From contig JAENRP010000284.1 in the NCBI GenBank assembly GCA_024741835.1, forward strand, positions 1 through 58,043: a stretch of DNA of 58,043 nucleotides, given 5' to 3'. The stretch comes from Diplocarpon mali. Taxonomy: Eukaryota; Ascomycota; Leotiomycetes; Helotiales; Drepanopezizaceae. Of this stretch, positions 24,574 through 35,352 are shown piece after piece. Position 1 is the stretch's first letter, and each line of letters starts with the position of its first letter. The notes below the pieces were generated by a model that was not told the origin of the DNA, did not search any database, and saw only the letters and a program-made list of their open reading frames with translations. A program made the position numbers and the translations under genes.

Positions 24574-26083
24574 AAGTGCTCGAGGGCAGCCTTTGCCAAG
24601 ACCGTCACGTGCCCCTGAGATTCACTCTCCTCCTTCACTCTCATCACATGCCTTACACGTGACTCCGATTACTGTATTCCTGCACCTTCTCTTGTTCCTC
24701 TACAGCGATCACGTATTGGCGTTCCCTACCACGTAGAGCAGCCTGATACCCCAGCCATGAGAACCGGCGTACGTTGCCGAAAGCCCAGAGCGGATCGCGC
24801 GAGTCCGCGACATTCAGCGAGCGCCCCTGGATTTGCGAAGCGAGGAACACACGGCGCTGGGCTCGGGGGCGGCGACGCATCTGCCAGCGCAGAACCGACG
24901 CACGATGATCGAGGTCGGGATAGGAGGCAGGGAGGTCCGAACCTTGGCCCGATGGCACTCGTCGGGATCGAGCTTGAGCGTATCTCCATGTCTTGCTCGC
25001 TCACCTCGCACCTCTTCCGTGACCAACCTTGGGAGATCCCACCGGACCTGTGGCTGCTCCGCAACCAGGCATTGAAGCATCTTGGCTTCCCTCTGCCCTC
25101 GACGACGGGCGTGCTCCCGAGACACTGGCAGAGGTCCGCGCCGGCCGCTCTCGACCATCGAACATTGTGCTCGGACGCGGCTGAGGTGTAGATGTCAGAT
25201 TTTATGTACACAGATGTGGAGATATTGATATGTAGATATAGATATACACATATATATACTCATACATATACACATATTACTACCCATATTGTACTATGCC
25301 ATTACACGGCGCTGTATCGTCCCGTCACCTCCGCATGGCGTCCGCTTGGCCGGCAACGAGGTAGAAGCTGTCGGCGTATAGTCATGTGACCAGTCACATG
25401 ATGGTAAAGGCTTGGCGAATGCTGCATTGACTCTACGCTCTCGAGGAATAGCTCCGAGGGCAAGCTTTAACACACGAGTATAATCCAACGTATTCGAGAA
25501 GCTTCACCTGTGCGTACAACCAGCTAGTGTGAAACCAACAGAAGCGCACCACGGTGTCCGGCCAGCCCCTTGCCTTGGTGCACGGCACGCCGCTTCCCGC
25601 AGCGGTGCGCCGTTCCGAGCCGGCGGTCCGAGTCGGACGGGTCCCCCCCCGGGTGCTCGTCCTCGGGGCTGGACCGGCTGCCGAGCCGCAGGTCCACGCC
25701 CGCGGCCCGAGACATCTGCCCGGGCGGCGCCGGGAGCGTGTAGCTGGACGAGGGAGGGCTCGCGGCTGCTCGAGACCTCGGGTCGGGACGGGAGGGCTCG
25801 GTCGGCGGGAGGGGCGGTCTGGGGCTTCCCGGCTCGGGTCGGACGGACCGGTTGGGTGGTGTTGCGCGGCAAGCGGCTGGAGAGGTCACCGGCAGCCGGT
25901 CCAGGCCAATGAGTATCACTAGCATTGAATTTCTATCTTCTATGGGTTGACATGTATCGTAGCCGGCCGTGACCCCCCTCCCCGCGTGGCTCCGCGGACC
26001 ACGAGCGCCGGCAGACCAGGAGCAGACGTCTAGCTTCGTCGTCCAGGCGGCCCAGCCTCCATCCCCAGTACCCGCGTGCTGAT
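24573..26083. other. intergenic, no assigned gene; contains a 9-bp palindrome
   Basis: An ATG frame at 24757-25191 has mixed coding character but no motif I recognise, so it is not called. An AT-rich TATACA stretch lies at about 25,226-25,290. A perfect inverted repeat with 9-bp arms (TCATGTGAC) lies at 25,382-25,401. DNA from 25.5 kb becomes clearly GC-rich. Confidence 0.45.
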
Positions 26084-26862
26084 CTATCTCCTCTGCGAAC
26101 GCACCCGCTGTGGCCGAGCATCCGACGTCTGCGAGTGCGCCCGCGTCGACCGTCCCTGCGAGGGGTGCGAGCGGTGCGAGCGGTGCGAGTGCGCCCGGGG
26201 ACGCGGTGCCTCGGCCGGGGGGCCCATCTTGAGATCGCGGTCGTCGCGCAGCTGCGACGGCAGCACCCCCGTCTGCTTGAACCACTTGTAGTCGCCGAAG
26301 GTGACAGCCGCACCGACTTGCGAGATGATGCTGCGCGGATCGTGAGCCCGCGTCCACCGCTCGGTGCCGGGGCAGGCGGGGGGACGTACCTGTTGATCAC
26401 CCCCAGCGGGATGATAATCCAGCTCAGAGTACACGTGGTGCCATCACACTTCTTCATGACGCCTTGGACGGTGAAGGCCACGACGGCAGGCCACGAGATG
26501 CCGTCGATGATGGCTAGGATCATATTTGCTTTGGGCCGCTCCTTGAACATGCTCGTGTGTTCGTTGAGTATCTGGTAGAGGATGAAGAAGATACTCTTCG
26601 CTCCCTGCGGAGACGGTCAGACCCAGAGCTCGCGCGGTGACTGGGAGGGGCGCGAACGTACCATACTCAGCGCGACCTGGCCCGAAGAGCTCCGCTTGCC
26701 TCCGGTGGTGGGGGTGTTTTTTCGCTGGCTGTTGGAGATCAGCATGCGGGCTGCTGCGATGGCCGTCACGATCACGGAGAGCGTCAGGGCGGCGGCGTGT
26801 GCCCACAGCTTGACCCGTGCGCGCGTCGCGAAAGAGCCTTTCATGAAAATGCTCGAATTCAT
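26084..26862 (-). CDS. small four-helix membrane protein, unknown function
   Basis: Three exons join in frame: 26862-26662, 26604-26390 and 26330-26084, with GT-AG introns of 57 and 59 nt. The 220-residue product starts MNSSIFMKGSFATRARVKLW. Likely membrane segments are at about residues 21-42 (AAALTLSVIVTAIAAARMLI), 68-82 (GAKSIFFILYQILNE), 94-117 (NMILAIIDGISWPAVVAF) and 126-151 (CTLSWIIIPLGVINS). The layout resembles small fungal MARVEL-like or other tetraspan proteins, which is an impression only. The C-terminus is cytosolic-type, with 9-bp DNA repeats encoding Ser-His-Arg units, and looks disordered. Frame conservation across two introns is good support that the gene is real. Confidence 0.75.
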
Positions 26863-28489
26863 GGTGGCGGCTGTGGTGTGGCCGATGGTTCTGGAGAGGG
26901 GGGCTCGACGCGGAATTCGGGAGGTGAGCAGCAGAGAACACTTGCAGAGGAACCCGCGACCGGGGCCGAGGAGACGGCGGACATGAAGGGTATTTAGCTG
27001 ACGCCGAGCGAAGGGGAGATGGGTCTGCAGAGCGCTCGGGGCAGTGGATACTCCGCAATTCGAAGCTTCGTGACGAAAATAAGTAGAGCGCCCCATTCGA
27101 GTCTTGACGGCTTGGCCCTGCCCCTCGGCGACAACGATCTCGCTTACCCGTCGTACCGCCTCGGGTTCGCAGAGCGCTGTTCGCTCTCGTACCACTCGGA
27201 CCCGGGCGCAACGTGGTGGGTGATTCCCGACGTCCCCCGCACCATCGGGCACGCCCGGCAAAAGGGGTGTTCTGATGCCTCGCGTATTCATGTCAACAAC
27301 GTTCGCCAGCCCTGGAGACGAGGCGATTCGCAGATCACCACTGCACGCCGTCCGTCGCCGCGGCTGCGTGGATCACAGGCCCTGTGGCGAGATGTGACAT
27401 GGTCCGACAGCGTCATCCTTCGTCGCAGGCGTACCGCTACCGAAACAAGAGCTNCACGCAAGTATCTCCGGGCACACCTTGCCAACCCACGGGAACCCCC
27501 GCCGGGGGACTGACCGCGCGCGACGAATGTGGTGTGCACATCCGCCCCGCGACGACGTAGAGACGACGGCGAGCCAGCCCGCCGAGTGGCAAGCCCTGGA
27601 CGGGGGTGTGCGGGAAGGGGGACGCTCGGCGCGGATCGCCGTCTGAAAATTAATCGCGTAGCAGAGAGCCGCCGGCCGGCTTCGCGCGCAAGGCATGCCA
27701 AAGTCATGCTCTCAGACGAGCGGGAGGCCTTGGAGAGGCCCCAAAGCAGGTGATGCCATGTTCATTCAGGCTGCACAGCTGCTTGATCGCCTGCGGAAAA
27801 GCTTGACACGCCGATAAGGCGCACCCGCTCTGGCTGCGCCGAGGAATCCGACGCGTCAGCGCCGAGGCGCTGGAAGCAACGCCGAGCAGGCTACTCGTAT
27901 CCCGAGCCAGCCAGCCGCGAGATGCGAGCGGTGCGGACGGCCTCGTCCCGCCAACCGCGATACGACGTCGAGCCCGCGCGGTGCTGCAGGGCCGCTCGGC
28001 CTTGCTGCGCGGGATGCTGGGCCGGAACGGGAGGTTCGAAAGCGTCGGACGCTGTTCCGGGAGCGTCTGGAGGCTGGAGAGATATCGCCCGGGATGGCGG
28101 GCGGTTGGGAATCCTTCCAGTCTGAGCCCGGAAGGGCGAAATCATGCGGTTGCTGGGGGAGCTCGGCCACCCAGGCGTCTGGGCAGCTGGGTCATCCCGA
28201 ACACTCCTCCAAGAGCTGTTTAAAAACGTCGGTTGGCGGGGTGGTCACATCACCTCACGGCATGATGGTCCGCCCCCGTGAGTGTAAACAAAAGGCCGGT
28301 CGCCCCAGAGTCGAGTCGGGTTGCATGGGCTCGCTTGAGCTCACCGCTCCCGCATGAAGAAGTTGGTCAACAACATGGACTCGCTAAGCCTGTGCCAGGT
28401 CGACGAGGCCCACGCCGCAGACACAGCTCGAGATCTCTCTTGCCCAAGCGCGCACAAGGTTTCGATAGAGCCTCGCGACGAGAGCTTCT

Positions 28490-28586
28490 CCGGCTGGGAG
28501 AGCCACCTGGCAACCCGCGTCACGGATCCGTTGCGGGGCTGGTGTCCTCTGCCGGGTGGGCGGGGGAGCGTGGCTCTCCCAGCCGG
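28490..28586. repeat. 17-bp perfect inverted repeat with 63-nt loop
   Basis: The arm at 28490-28506 (CCGGCTGGGAGAGCCAC) is exactly complementary to the arm at 28570-28586. A third, imperfect copy of the right arm (GTGGCTCTCTAGCCGG) lies at 28,611-28,626. This could form a strong stem-loop in DNA or RNA, or mark a small element. Confidence 0.9.
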
Positions 28587-30239
28587 TCGTCAGGTCCAGG
28601 GGCGTGGAGCGTGGCTCTCTAGCCGGTTGTCGCGGAGATTCTACGAGGATCTGTCTAGCCCAGGCCCCTCGGTCGCCCCCGACGGCCTACCTCCTCCTCG
28701 CGTCCTGGGAAACCAACACATCCGGCACCCACTGCGAAGAATCTTGCGGTAACTGTGCTCACTCAACCGCGACCAGGTAGTGCGAAGGCCCCGCGCGCTG
28801 GCGAACGGACGGGGCTCAACCCGTTCTTAGGTGGTCGATACTCGTGCCTTGCACAGCCCTCTATAGCCCTCCACTGCCCTCTACACGCTCCTCGTAGAAT
28901 CCTTGTGGCAAGGCTACATCTCCCAGGTAACACCTCCCGGAAAGAAACAGTGCTATTCCAGATCGACAAAGTGACGAGTAGGTCGGGAGCAAAACCCTTC
29001 TATTGCAGAGCAAGGGTTCGACCCACTCGCGTTCTGAAAAGCACGCGACCGCTCCAACCCGCGCAAAAGTCATGAGGCTGGCCTCTGCTCTCACGTTGTG
29101 TTGTGATTTCTCTCGCAGACAACCGACCGCCCAGCGGGCAGCCCTCTACCACGGTGCGGCGGTGGAGCATCATGACCTGTGAGGGGGTAATGGGGAGTAG
29201 CACGCCTGGCTAAGTCAGTCATCGTGCGAGTGCTCTGAAGCTACCATCCGATTACCTCTGTCATATAGAGAGGGTTGGGGCGGCGTATGATCCCGAATCA
29301 AGTGTAAAGATGATCCCTCTCGCCACGGGCCAACTGGAAAGGCAAATTACCGAGATATCGAGCACCATTGAGACCTCCCTGAGACTTCGATACCGACTCT
29401 GATATAGACCGCTGCGAGGGGTGTTGCGACCAGCAACCGACAGCCTGTAACCCTTCACCGCGGTACCGCTATTCGCATCCGTGCTCTCATCTGCCAGCTC
29501 CAAGGATAGCCGACGATGGAAGTGAGAGTTCAACGTAATCTTGGTGGGGGGACCGGACTGTTCTAGAAGAACTGTCATTGCATCGTACCGAAAGACTGAC
29601 TCGTATTCTGATGTCAATCCTGGCCGCGACGGGGAGGACCCCTACGGCGACAGATTACGCAACAGGGGGGCGCGGCATCAGATTCGGGCTGGACAATCCC
29701 ACGTCCGAGTTTCGACGGGCCGGCCTCGAGGGCCGGGGCTCTTCCCTCCCACGGGAATCGGGGGAGGGTTTCTTGTTGACAAGCCGTGGCCATGGCCGAC
29801 GACGTGGACCAGGAGCCGCGGGTAGACCCCACCACGCGCACGATGCAGCTCGTGACGAGCGTCGCCGAGGGAACGACTCCGCCCCTAGCTGCGGCCCTCC
29901 GTCACGTGACGAGTCGCACATGATCGGATCTGCTCCGTCCTCTGCACGTGAGTGGAGATCCGCCCGGGTGGTTGGCGTGGCGTTTCCGTGGCAGCCGCTC
30001 TGCTCTGTCTTTCGGCCTAAGCGATGTTTACTTGGAGACGTGTGGTTCGTGGCCTGCGGCGTGCTCAGGCGCGGCACGGTGGGCAGGGCACTCGCAGGCC
30101 AGTTCGAGAAAAGTGCATGCTGGTCTATTCTTGGGCTCATCGGCAGGCTCTCGGCAGCGGATTAGCTAGCTACCATACTTCCAGAGACGGCCGGCTCGAA
30201 AGATCTGAGACGGGTTGCCCCCGGAGACGCCCCTAGGCC

Positions 30240-30258
30240 AAAAAAAAAAAAAAAAAAA
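30240..30258 (+). repeat. poly-A run of 19
   Basis: Nineteen consecutive A residues are followed by A-rich CAAAGAAAC units. This may be a simple repeat or the fossil tail of a retroposed sequence; no reverse transcriptase is nearby. Confidence 0.9.
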
Positions 30259-30981
30259 CAAAGAAACACAAAGAAACCCCGCCCCCCTCCTAATAAAAAC
30301 ATGAGTAGAGTTCACCGCTGCCACGAGAACCGGGTCTCGACCCCGAAATCTTCAAACCAGCCCGCGGTTTCATCCCCGACTCAGCGTGGCGGGCGAGCAA
30401 TCGACGCGATGCCGCAGCGCACCTCCACCCCCACCAACGCGCTCCGCGCCGGGCCGTTCTCCGTCTTGTGCACTCGCCTTCGGCGGCGGAGACAGAAGGG
30501 GGGGTGAGGTCGTGGGATCAGAGCCCCGCGCGGGCGAGGGGGTTTCGGGACCCAGGGGAGGGGGGATGGTTTCATGGATTTCACAGTGAGCGGAGGATCC
30601 TTCGACGCCGCGGGGGGGGATTCGTGCCTCGAGTCTTCGCGGGATCGCTTGCTGGCACGACTCAGCATCAAGTCCACCGAGCCAAGGACACAGCGCTCAC
30701 GTATCTTCGGTAGGAACCTTCTTCACCCAGGGCAGTTGCGCTTCTCTCTTATGAACAAGAAGAAATAGTATAACTCCAGTTAGTCTATAGCTTATCGTGT
30801 GATAAGCACCGGAATCGTCTCTTCCAGGACGGGGCGGATACCGCGCAAATCCTCTCCCCAGCCGTCGAGCCCTGCATATCGCTCGGTATCGCGTCCCAGC
30901 ACCATCTCACAAAAAACTTGAATGGCTTTGAATGCTCTCGGTACGTCAAGCTTTACACGTCGGGAGGAGGGAGCGGGCCAA

Positions 30982-31019
30982 GGGGGGGGGAAGGGGAGGA
31001 GGGGAGGAGGGGAGGAGGG
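30982..31019 (+). repeat. G-rich tract, GGGGAGGA units
   Basis: A run of nine G is followed by repeated GGGGAGGA units. At least four G-runs of three or more are close together, so G-quadruplex formation is possible. Confidence 0.85.
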
Positions 31020-31363
31020 CGATGTACAGATCTGGTTGATCTAGTAGCGACGAGGCCAGAAAAAAACCCTTCTTCCTTGGTAGCCGGTTAACCATCCGGT
31101 ATTCTCACATCTTGGAGGTCGTCACCTAGCAAATGTCTGATTGCTGGGCATCTACCTGGTAAAACCTCTACGTACGCCCGGATATCCCCGCGCCCACGTC
31201 GGATCCAGGCAGGAGTTACATGCACACCCTTCCAACCCGTTCAGTGCGCCCGTCACCAACCACCGATTCCGGCGGGTTCCAGCGTCTACATATTCGTCCT
31301 ATCGTACGCCATATTTCCGATTGACTTCGACTCCTTCAATCTCGTGTCATGGAGCCTCCCCCT

Positions 31364-34007
31364 CTAACCTCCAGTGGTGCAGACGTGTACGACGGCATCA
31401 CCTTGGCTGCTGCCCTGGCTGATCACGACACATTTCTCGCCGGCACCAACCCTGAACATCCCGCCTTCGCCCATGTCAAAGTCCTGGCCACCAACGGTGA
31501 CCTGGACGCGGCCCTTGGCGACCGAGCAGATCTTGCTGGCCTTGCCGTCCTTCGAGGTGTGGGTTGGAAGCTCATGCTCAGTGCCGGAGACCAACTCAAG
31601 GACTTGGAATTTGGCATTCCCGACCAAGACACCTCGAGGTCGAGAGGCGAGATACGTCGACGAAAAGGCAATCTCTGCAAAGGAGCTGGTCAGTCTGAGA
31701 CATTGGGACGGAAGGTGCTAGTTACTCTCTTCCTTTTCGCCCTCATCGGGGCATCGCCCACGTCTGCCAACCCTTACGCGACCAGACTGAACCTCCCAGC
31801 CATCGCCTTCTCCTTCAATTCTCTCACGCCGGCCTGACTTTGACAGGCGGACTCCCTCGTGCACTCTGCGCGCTTTGGTCGGTGTAGTCTCCGGCGTCGA
31901 CGAATGAGGGTCAATCGGCGAGGGAAGAGTTCTTGGTCGCTTGCGTGATGAAGCACGCCATGTCAAGGGATCCTGGGAGAAGAGACCTCCAATGGCAGTG
32001 GCGGAGGCAGCCTCTTTGAGCGCCATCGCTGTCTGGAACATCGCTGCACTCTCCTCAGCGTCTCCCGACAGCCTGGTGCGTCTGCCCTTCGACTTCTTTC
32101 CGGGTGGGGGGCTCTTGGTACCCGCGGCGATCTCTCGGGCAAAAGAGTAATTGCGTTTCGGGGGCAAGATTCGAGTTTCCTTGTGCTTCTCCTGAGCCGG
32201 AATTCTTGGAGGGGAGAGGATCGATCTTGACAATTGCTTGGCCAGCTCATGGTCAGGGCTAGGATCTGTACGACGTCGATATGGAGCCGCGGCGGCAGCT
32301 TTCCCAACAGCTACCAAGGCGTCGTAGCACCTCTCAGCGGGAGACTTGGTCGCCATGACATCGGAGATGACAGCTTCAAGGATTCGATCGTCTGCCGACG
32401 GTGACCTAGCAGAGGGAGACCCTGCGTCAGTCATAGTGGCTAGCAAGGCGTCTTGCTTGATCTGCTGCGGCTGAGGAGGAGCCTTCTGAGCGTTCTGCAT
32501 GACATATCCTCCTGTACGAGTATTGAAGACGGCCTTTCGATGACCAGAGAATTGGTTGGCAGGGGCGGGCTGCTCATCCCCAAGGGCGGCTTCGAACGCT
32601 GGGATAGAACGGATCTTGACAGGATCCTGGGGGCCCTTGTCCTTTTTGCGTCTCTTTTTCTCCTTGACTGATATCTCGTCGACCACGATAGCTTCTCCGA
32701 CGGCAAACTCTCCTGCGGGGGCTTCTCCAGCACTTACCGCGTCCTCGACGCCGTCAACAGCCTTGCGTTTGTTGGCTTTCTTGCGTCGTGTTCTCTCCTC
32801 TGAAGACAGCTTAATCCGTCCCAATTGCTGATCCTGAATCCGACTCTCCGCCATAGGATCCTCTGATCCCGGGTGTTAGCCGTTGCAAGGGAAAGTCACT
32901 AGGCTATTTCTCACCTTTCTTGGGCACTGGTGATCCCGTGATTTCCTCGTCCCCACTCCCCTCATGCTCTCCGATTTGACTGTCGATGATCTCGGTTGAT
33001 TCCAGCCCTAGATCATGCCGAAATCCATCAAACTCGCGGGTCGGTCTACGCAATTTTTTCTTCATCTTCTTACTCCCGCCCGCCCGGAGAGGGTATTGTG
33101 ACTCGAGGTTCTCAAGCCTCTTGTTCCTGCGGTCCACGGAGTCTTGCAAGTGCTCGAGTTTCTCCTCCAGAGAAAATCCTGTGCCGATTCATCAGTTGCT
33201 GTGCGGCCGGGTCGTTGATCTGGCCCTTACCGTCACTATTCCGACTCTTCGCGTCGCGCCTGCTGCCTTTTCCTCTGCTTCCCCTCAGATGCAGTCCATC
33301 CTTTCCACTCTCGCGCTCAGCGTCATCCACTGTCCAGGCGTCAGCAAGAGTGATTGATAAGTGAAGAATTCACAAGGCGGCTCCCTACATTCCTCGGCCA
33401 CTGGTGCAGCCGGATCGTCCAATTCTTCGACGCGGCCATGCATCCCCACCCCTCCCCGACGTACTCTCTTCAGACTCGTTTCCAGAGTGGTGCGAGCTTC
33501 CGCGGCCAACTTGCTCTCCGCATCCATGAGCTCTGCCGCATCGTGCGGAGGGCCTGCTCGTAGTTCCTTCAGTCTCTGCTGTTTCTTCTCCATGGACCCG
33601 TGCAAGGCTTTGGTGTCTTCTCGACGACTGGCCCGCTTGGCTGCTCTTCGCTCCGCAAGAGACGGGCCTTTGGCGAGAGGTTAGCTTTTGTCCCGAGGGT
33701 GATGTTTGTGGTGCGGATTACCTTGGTTGTTCCGAAGCTTCGCGCCCTTCTGGGGCTCGATGGCGCGCGCACTCGTGTCGGCGATCACGGCTGCGCCTCT
33801 CTCAATCTCCAATTCCACGCGAGATGTGGAGTCAAGCATCTCGTGGCCCGCCATCCTGGCGCGTCTTCGCTCTCTGCCTTGCGGTCGAGGTCGGTGTTTT
33901 GTGTTGTCCGGGTCGTGGGCGAGCTTGGGTGAGGCAGGTCGTGATGGGGGTTTTAAGCGGGAAGCGGAAGCGATGCGCTGCTCAGGTGAGTTCCAAGGTG
34001 TGTGCAT
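31364..34007 (-). CDS. large basic protein with C-terminal cupin-like (CENP-C/Mif2-like) domain
   Basis: Six exons join in frame: 34007-33722, 33667-33389, 33329-33231, 33178-32915, 32862-31778 and 31672-31364. Total product is about 773 residues; the last junction is less certain because it uses a GAG acceptor. The N-terminal third is basic and helical (SLAERRAAKRASRRE; a coiled-coil-like EEKLEHLQDSVDRRNKRLENL at about 225-246). The middle is disordered, with a nuclear-type basic block (KEKKRRKKDKG). The last ~100 residues read as a compact beta-rich domain: IAFSSTYLASRP, FQVLELVSGTEHELP, KGRVQVTVGGQDF, GEGGMFRVGAGE, VVHVCTTGG. This is a cupin pattern that reminds me of the CENP-C/Mif2 C-terminal dimerisation domain. 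However, no CENP-C motif (Arg-rich with paired aromatics) is visible, so a kinetochore role is only an inference. Confidence 0.6.
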
Positions 34008-34486
34008 GACAAGGCCATTGAGGTGAGAATCGCAGGAAGAAAGAATCTCGTGACAATCATGGGATGCGTGAACTTGTGATCGGTGAGAAAGGAGAACCGG
34101 CTCAGAGCCCCCAACGATATTGCCATCGGCTCAACACCACCTTGATCCTCTGACGGGATGGCGTGTAGCATGGCAGGGCGATATACGAGAAGTCCCGGAG
34201 AACTCACCGAGGCAATCTGAAATCCACCCAGGATCAGCAACGCGCGATTCTTTGACAGCTTCATTCCGCTATCTACGAGGAAACGATATCGAGCCGTATG
34301 GCCAGCCGCCACTGCAGCAAGGCAAGCGGCTCCTTCGCCATCGAGGAAAAGCAGAGAGCGAAGAGCGAAGCAAAATCAGAAGCCCAGGGGCGTCTTCCCA
34401 GTCCGGAGTCGAATTGCAGAGAGTGAAAGCCCACCGCCCCTCATCCATCCTCAAACGCCAATCCCCTTCCTATTGCCCCGACCTGC

Positions 34487-35352
34487 CTACTTCGCGCTCC
34501 CGTTCATAGTCTCATCACCATCATCATCCAAATGCTCGGGATGGCCCAGCAAGCTCGCCACGTTCTTCATCTCATAGTGCTTCTTCCGCATCTCCTCGAA
34601 CCTACGGTGCTTCTCCTGCTCCTCGACACTGAACCCCACATGCTCCTCACCCCTCACATGCACGGCCTTCTCCTTCCGAGTCTCATGCTCATCCACGTGG
34701 CGTGTTGCGGGGACATCCTCCTCTGGCTCCCCCAAACTCAAGCCCGGAATCTCGTCCTCCTTCGCGCGCGCCGCCTTGCCGGGACTGAGAGCCGCCCGCG
34801 CCTTGTCCAGCTCGTCCACCATAATCTCGTCCGTGTCGATCATGCGCAGCTCGTCCTCGTCCTCGGTCGGGTCATACTGCTTCGCATACGGCGTCTTGGG
34901 CTCATCGATCTTCATCGTCGAGTTCTTCTCCTGCTCCGTCAGGTACAGGTTCGCCTCGTCCCACTTCAACCGCATCTGCTGCTCCTCCGCGCTCGCGCTC
35001 TGGCTCGACAGGCGACGGGGGGCGGGCTGCCGCCCGCCCGACGAAGAGCGGCGGTGGCCGGCGTTCTGGAGGGTGTTCTGCAGCGTGATGTCCTTGTCCG
35101 AGATGTCGCGCCCGCCGAGCTCGGGGCGCGGCACAGGCGGCGGCGGTGCCTGCGTCGTGATGGGGGCTTGGTGCGGTGGGGAGCGATGGTAGGAGTTCTT
35201 GAGGATTCCTGGTGCGCGAGTTAGCTGGGTGTGCTCTGCCGTTGCGGAGGGCGACGGCATCGCGGGTTCGCGCTGGGGAGCTTCGTACCCTTTGGTCGGA
35301 TGCTGGAGGGGCTGGGAGGGGAGTGCCCTCTCGGGGGCTGTGCTGCGGCCAT
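34487..35352 (-). CDS. GLC8: protein phosphatase 1 regulator GLC8 / inhibitor-2
   Basis: Regulates PP1 (yeast Glc7) by binding its catalytic subunit. Exon 1 (35352-35289) encodes [13 protein letters not shown] and ends one base into a Gly codon. An 80-nt intron (35288-35209, branch CTAAC, CAG) follows, then exon 2 (35208-34487). The splice creates the conserved PP1-binding KGILKN motif at residues 21-26, strong support for this model over the unspliced frame. The second hallmark is KWDEANL at 103-109, followed by [12 protein letters not shown], whose Thr127-Pro matches the regulatory phosphosite of the family. An acidic helical C-terminus ([20 protein letters not shown]) completes the 261 residues. 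It lies upstream of, and in the same orientation as, the cupin-ended gene. Confidence 0.93.

Larger units (their letters stand above)
26863..31363. other. 4.5-kb GC-rich stretch without a gene
   Basis: Many long frames exist on both strands, but they overlap one another as expected of GC-rich DNA and none shows motifs or an exon chain. The interval contains one undetermined base (27454), an inverted repeat (28,490-28,586), a poly-A run (30,240-30,258) and G-rich tracts (30,982-31,019). Confidence 0.55.

Noticed and set aside
24757..25191. 145-codon plus frame after the aminopeptidase
   Set aside because: No motif, conflicting frames on the other strand, and no exon chain; left unannotated.
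28999..29030. GGGTTCGACCC resembling a tRNA B box
   Set aside because: The flanks do not form a T stem or acceptor arm, and no A box lies at the right distance.
34532..35224. 230-codon plus-strand frame antisense to GLC8
   Set aside because: Leu/Arg-rich translation typical of the complement of a real gene; GLC8 on the minus strand has two diagnostic motifs.
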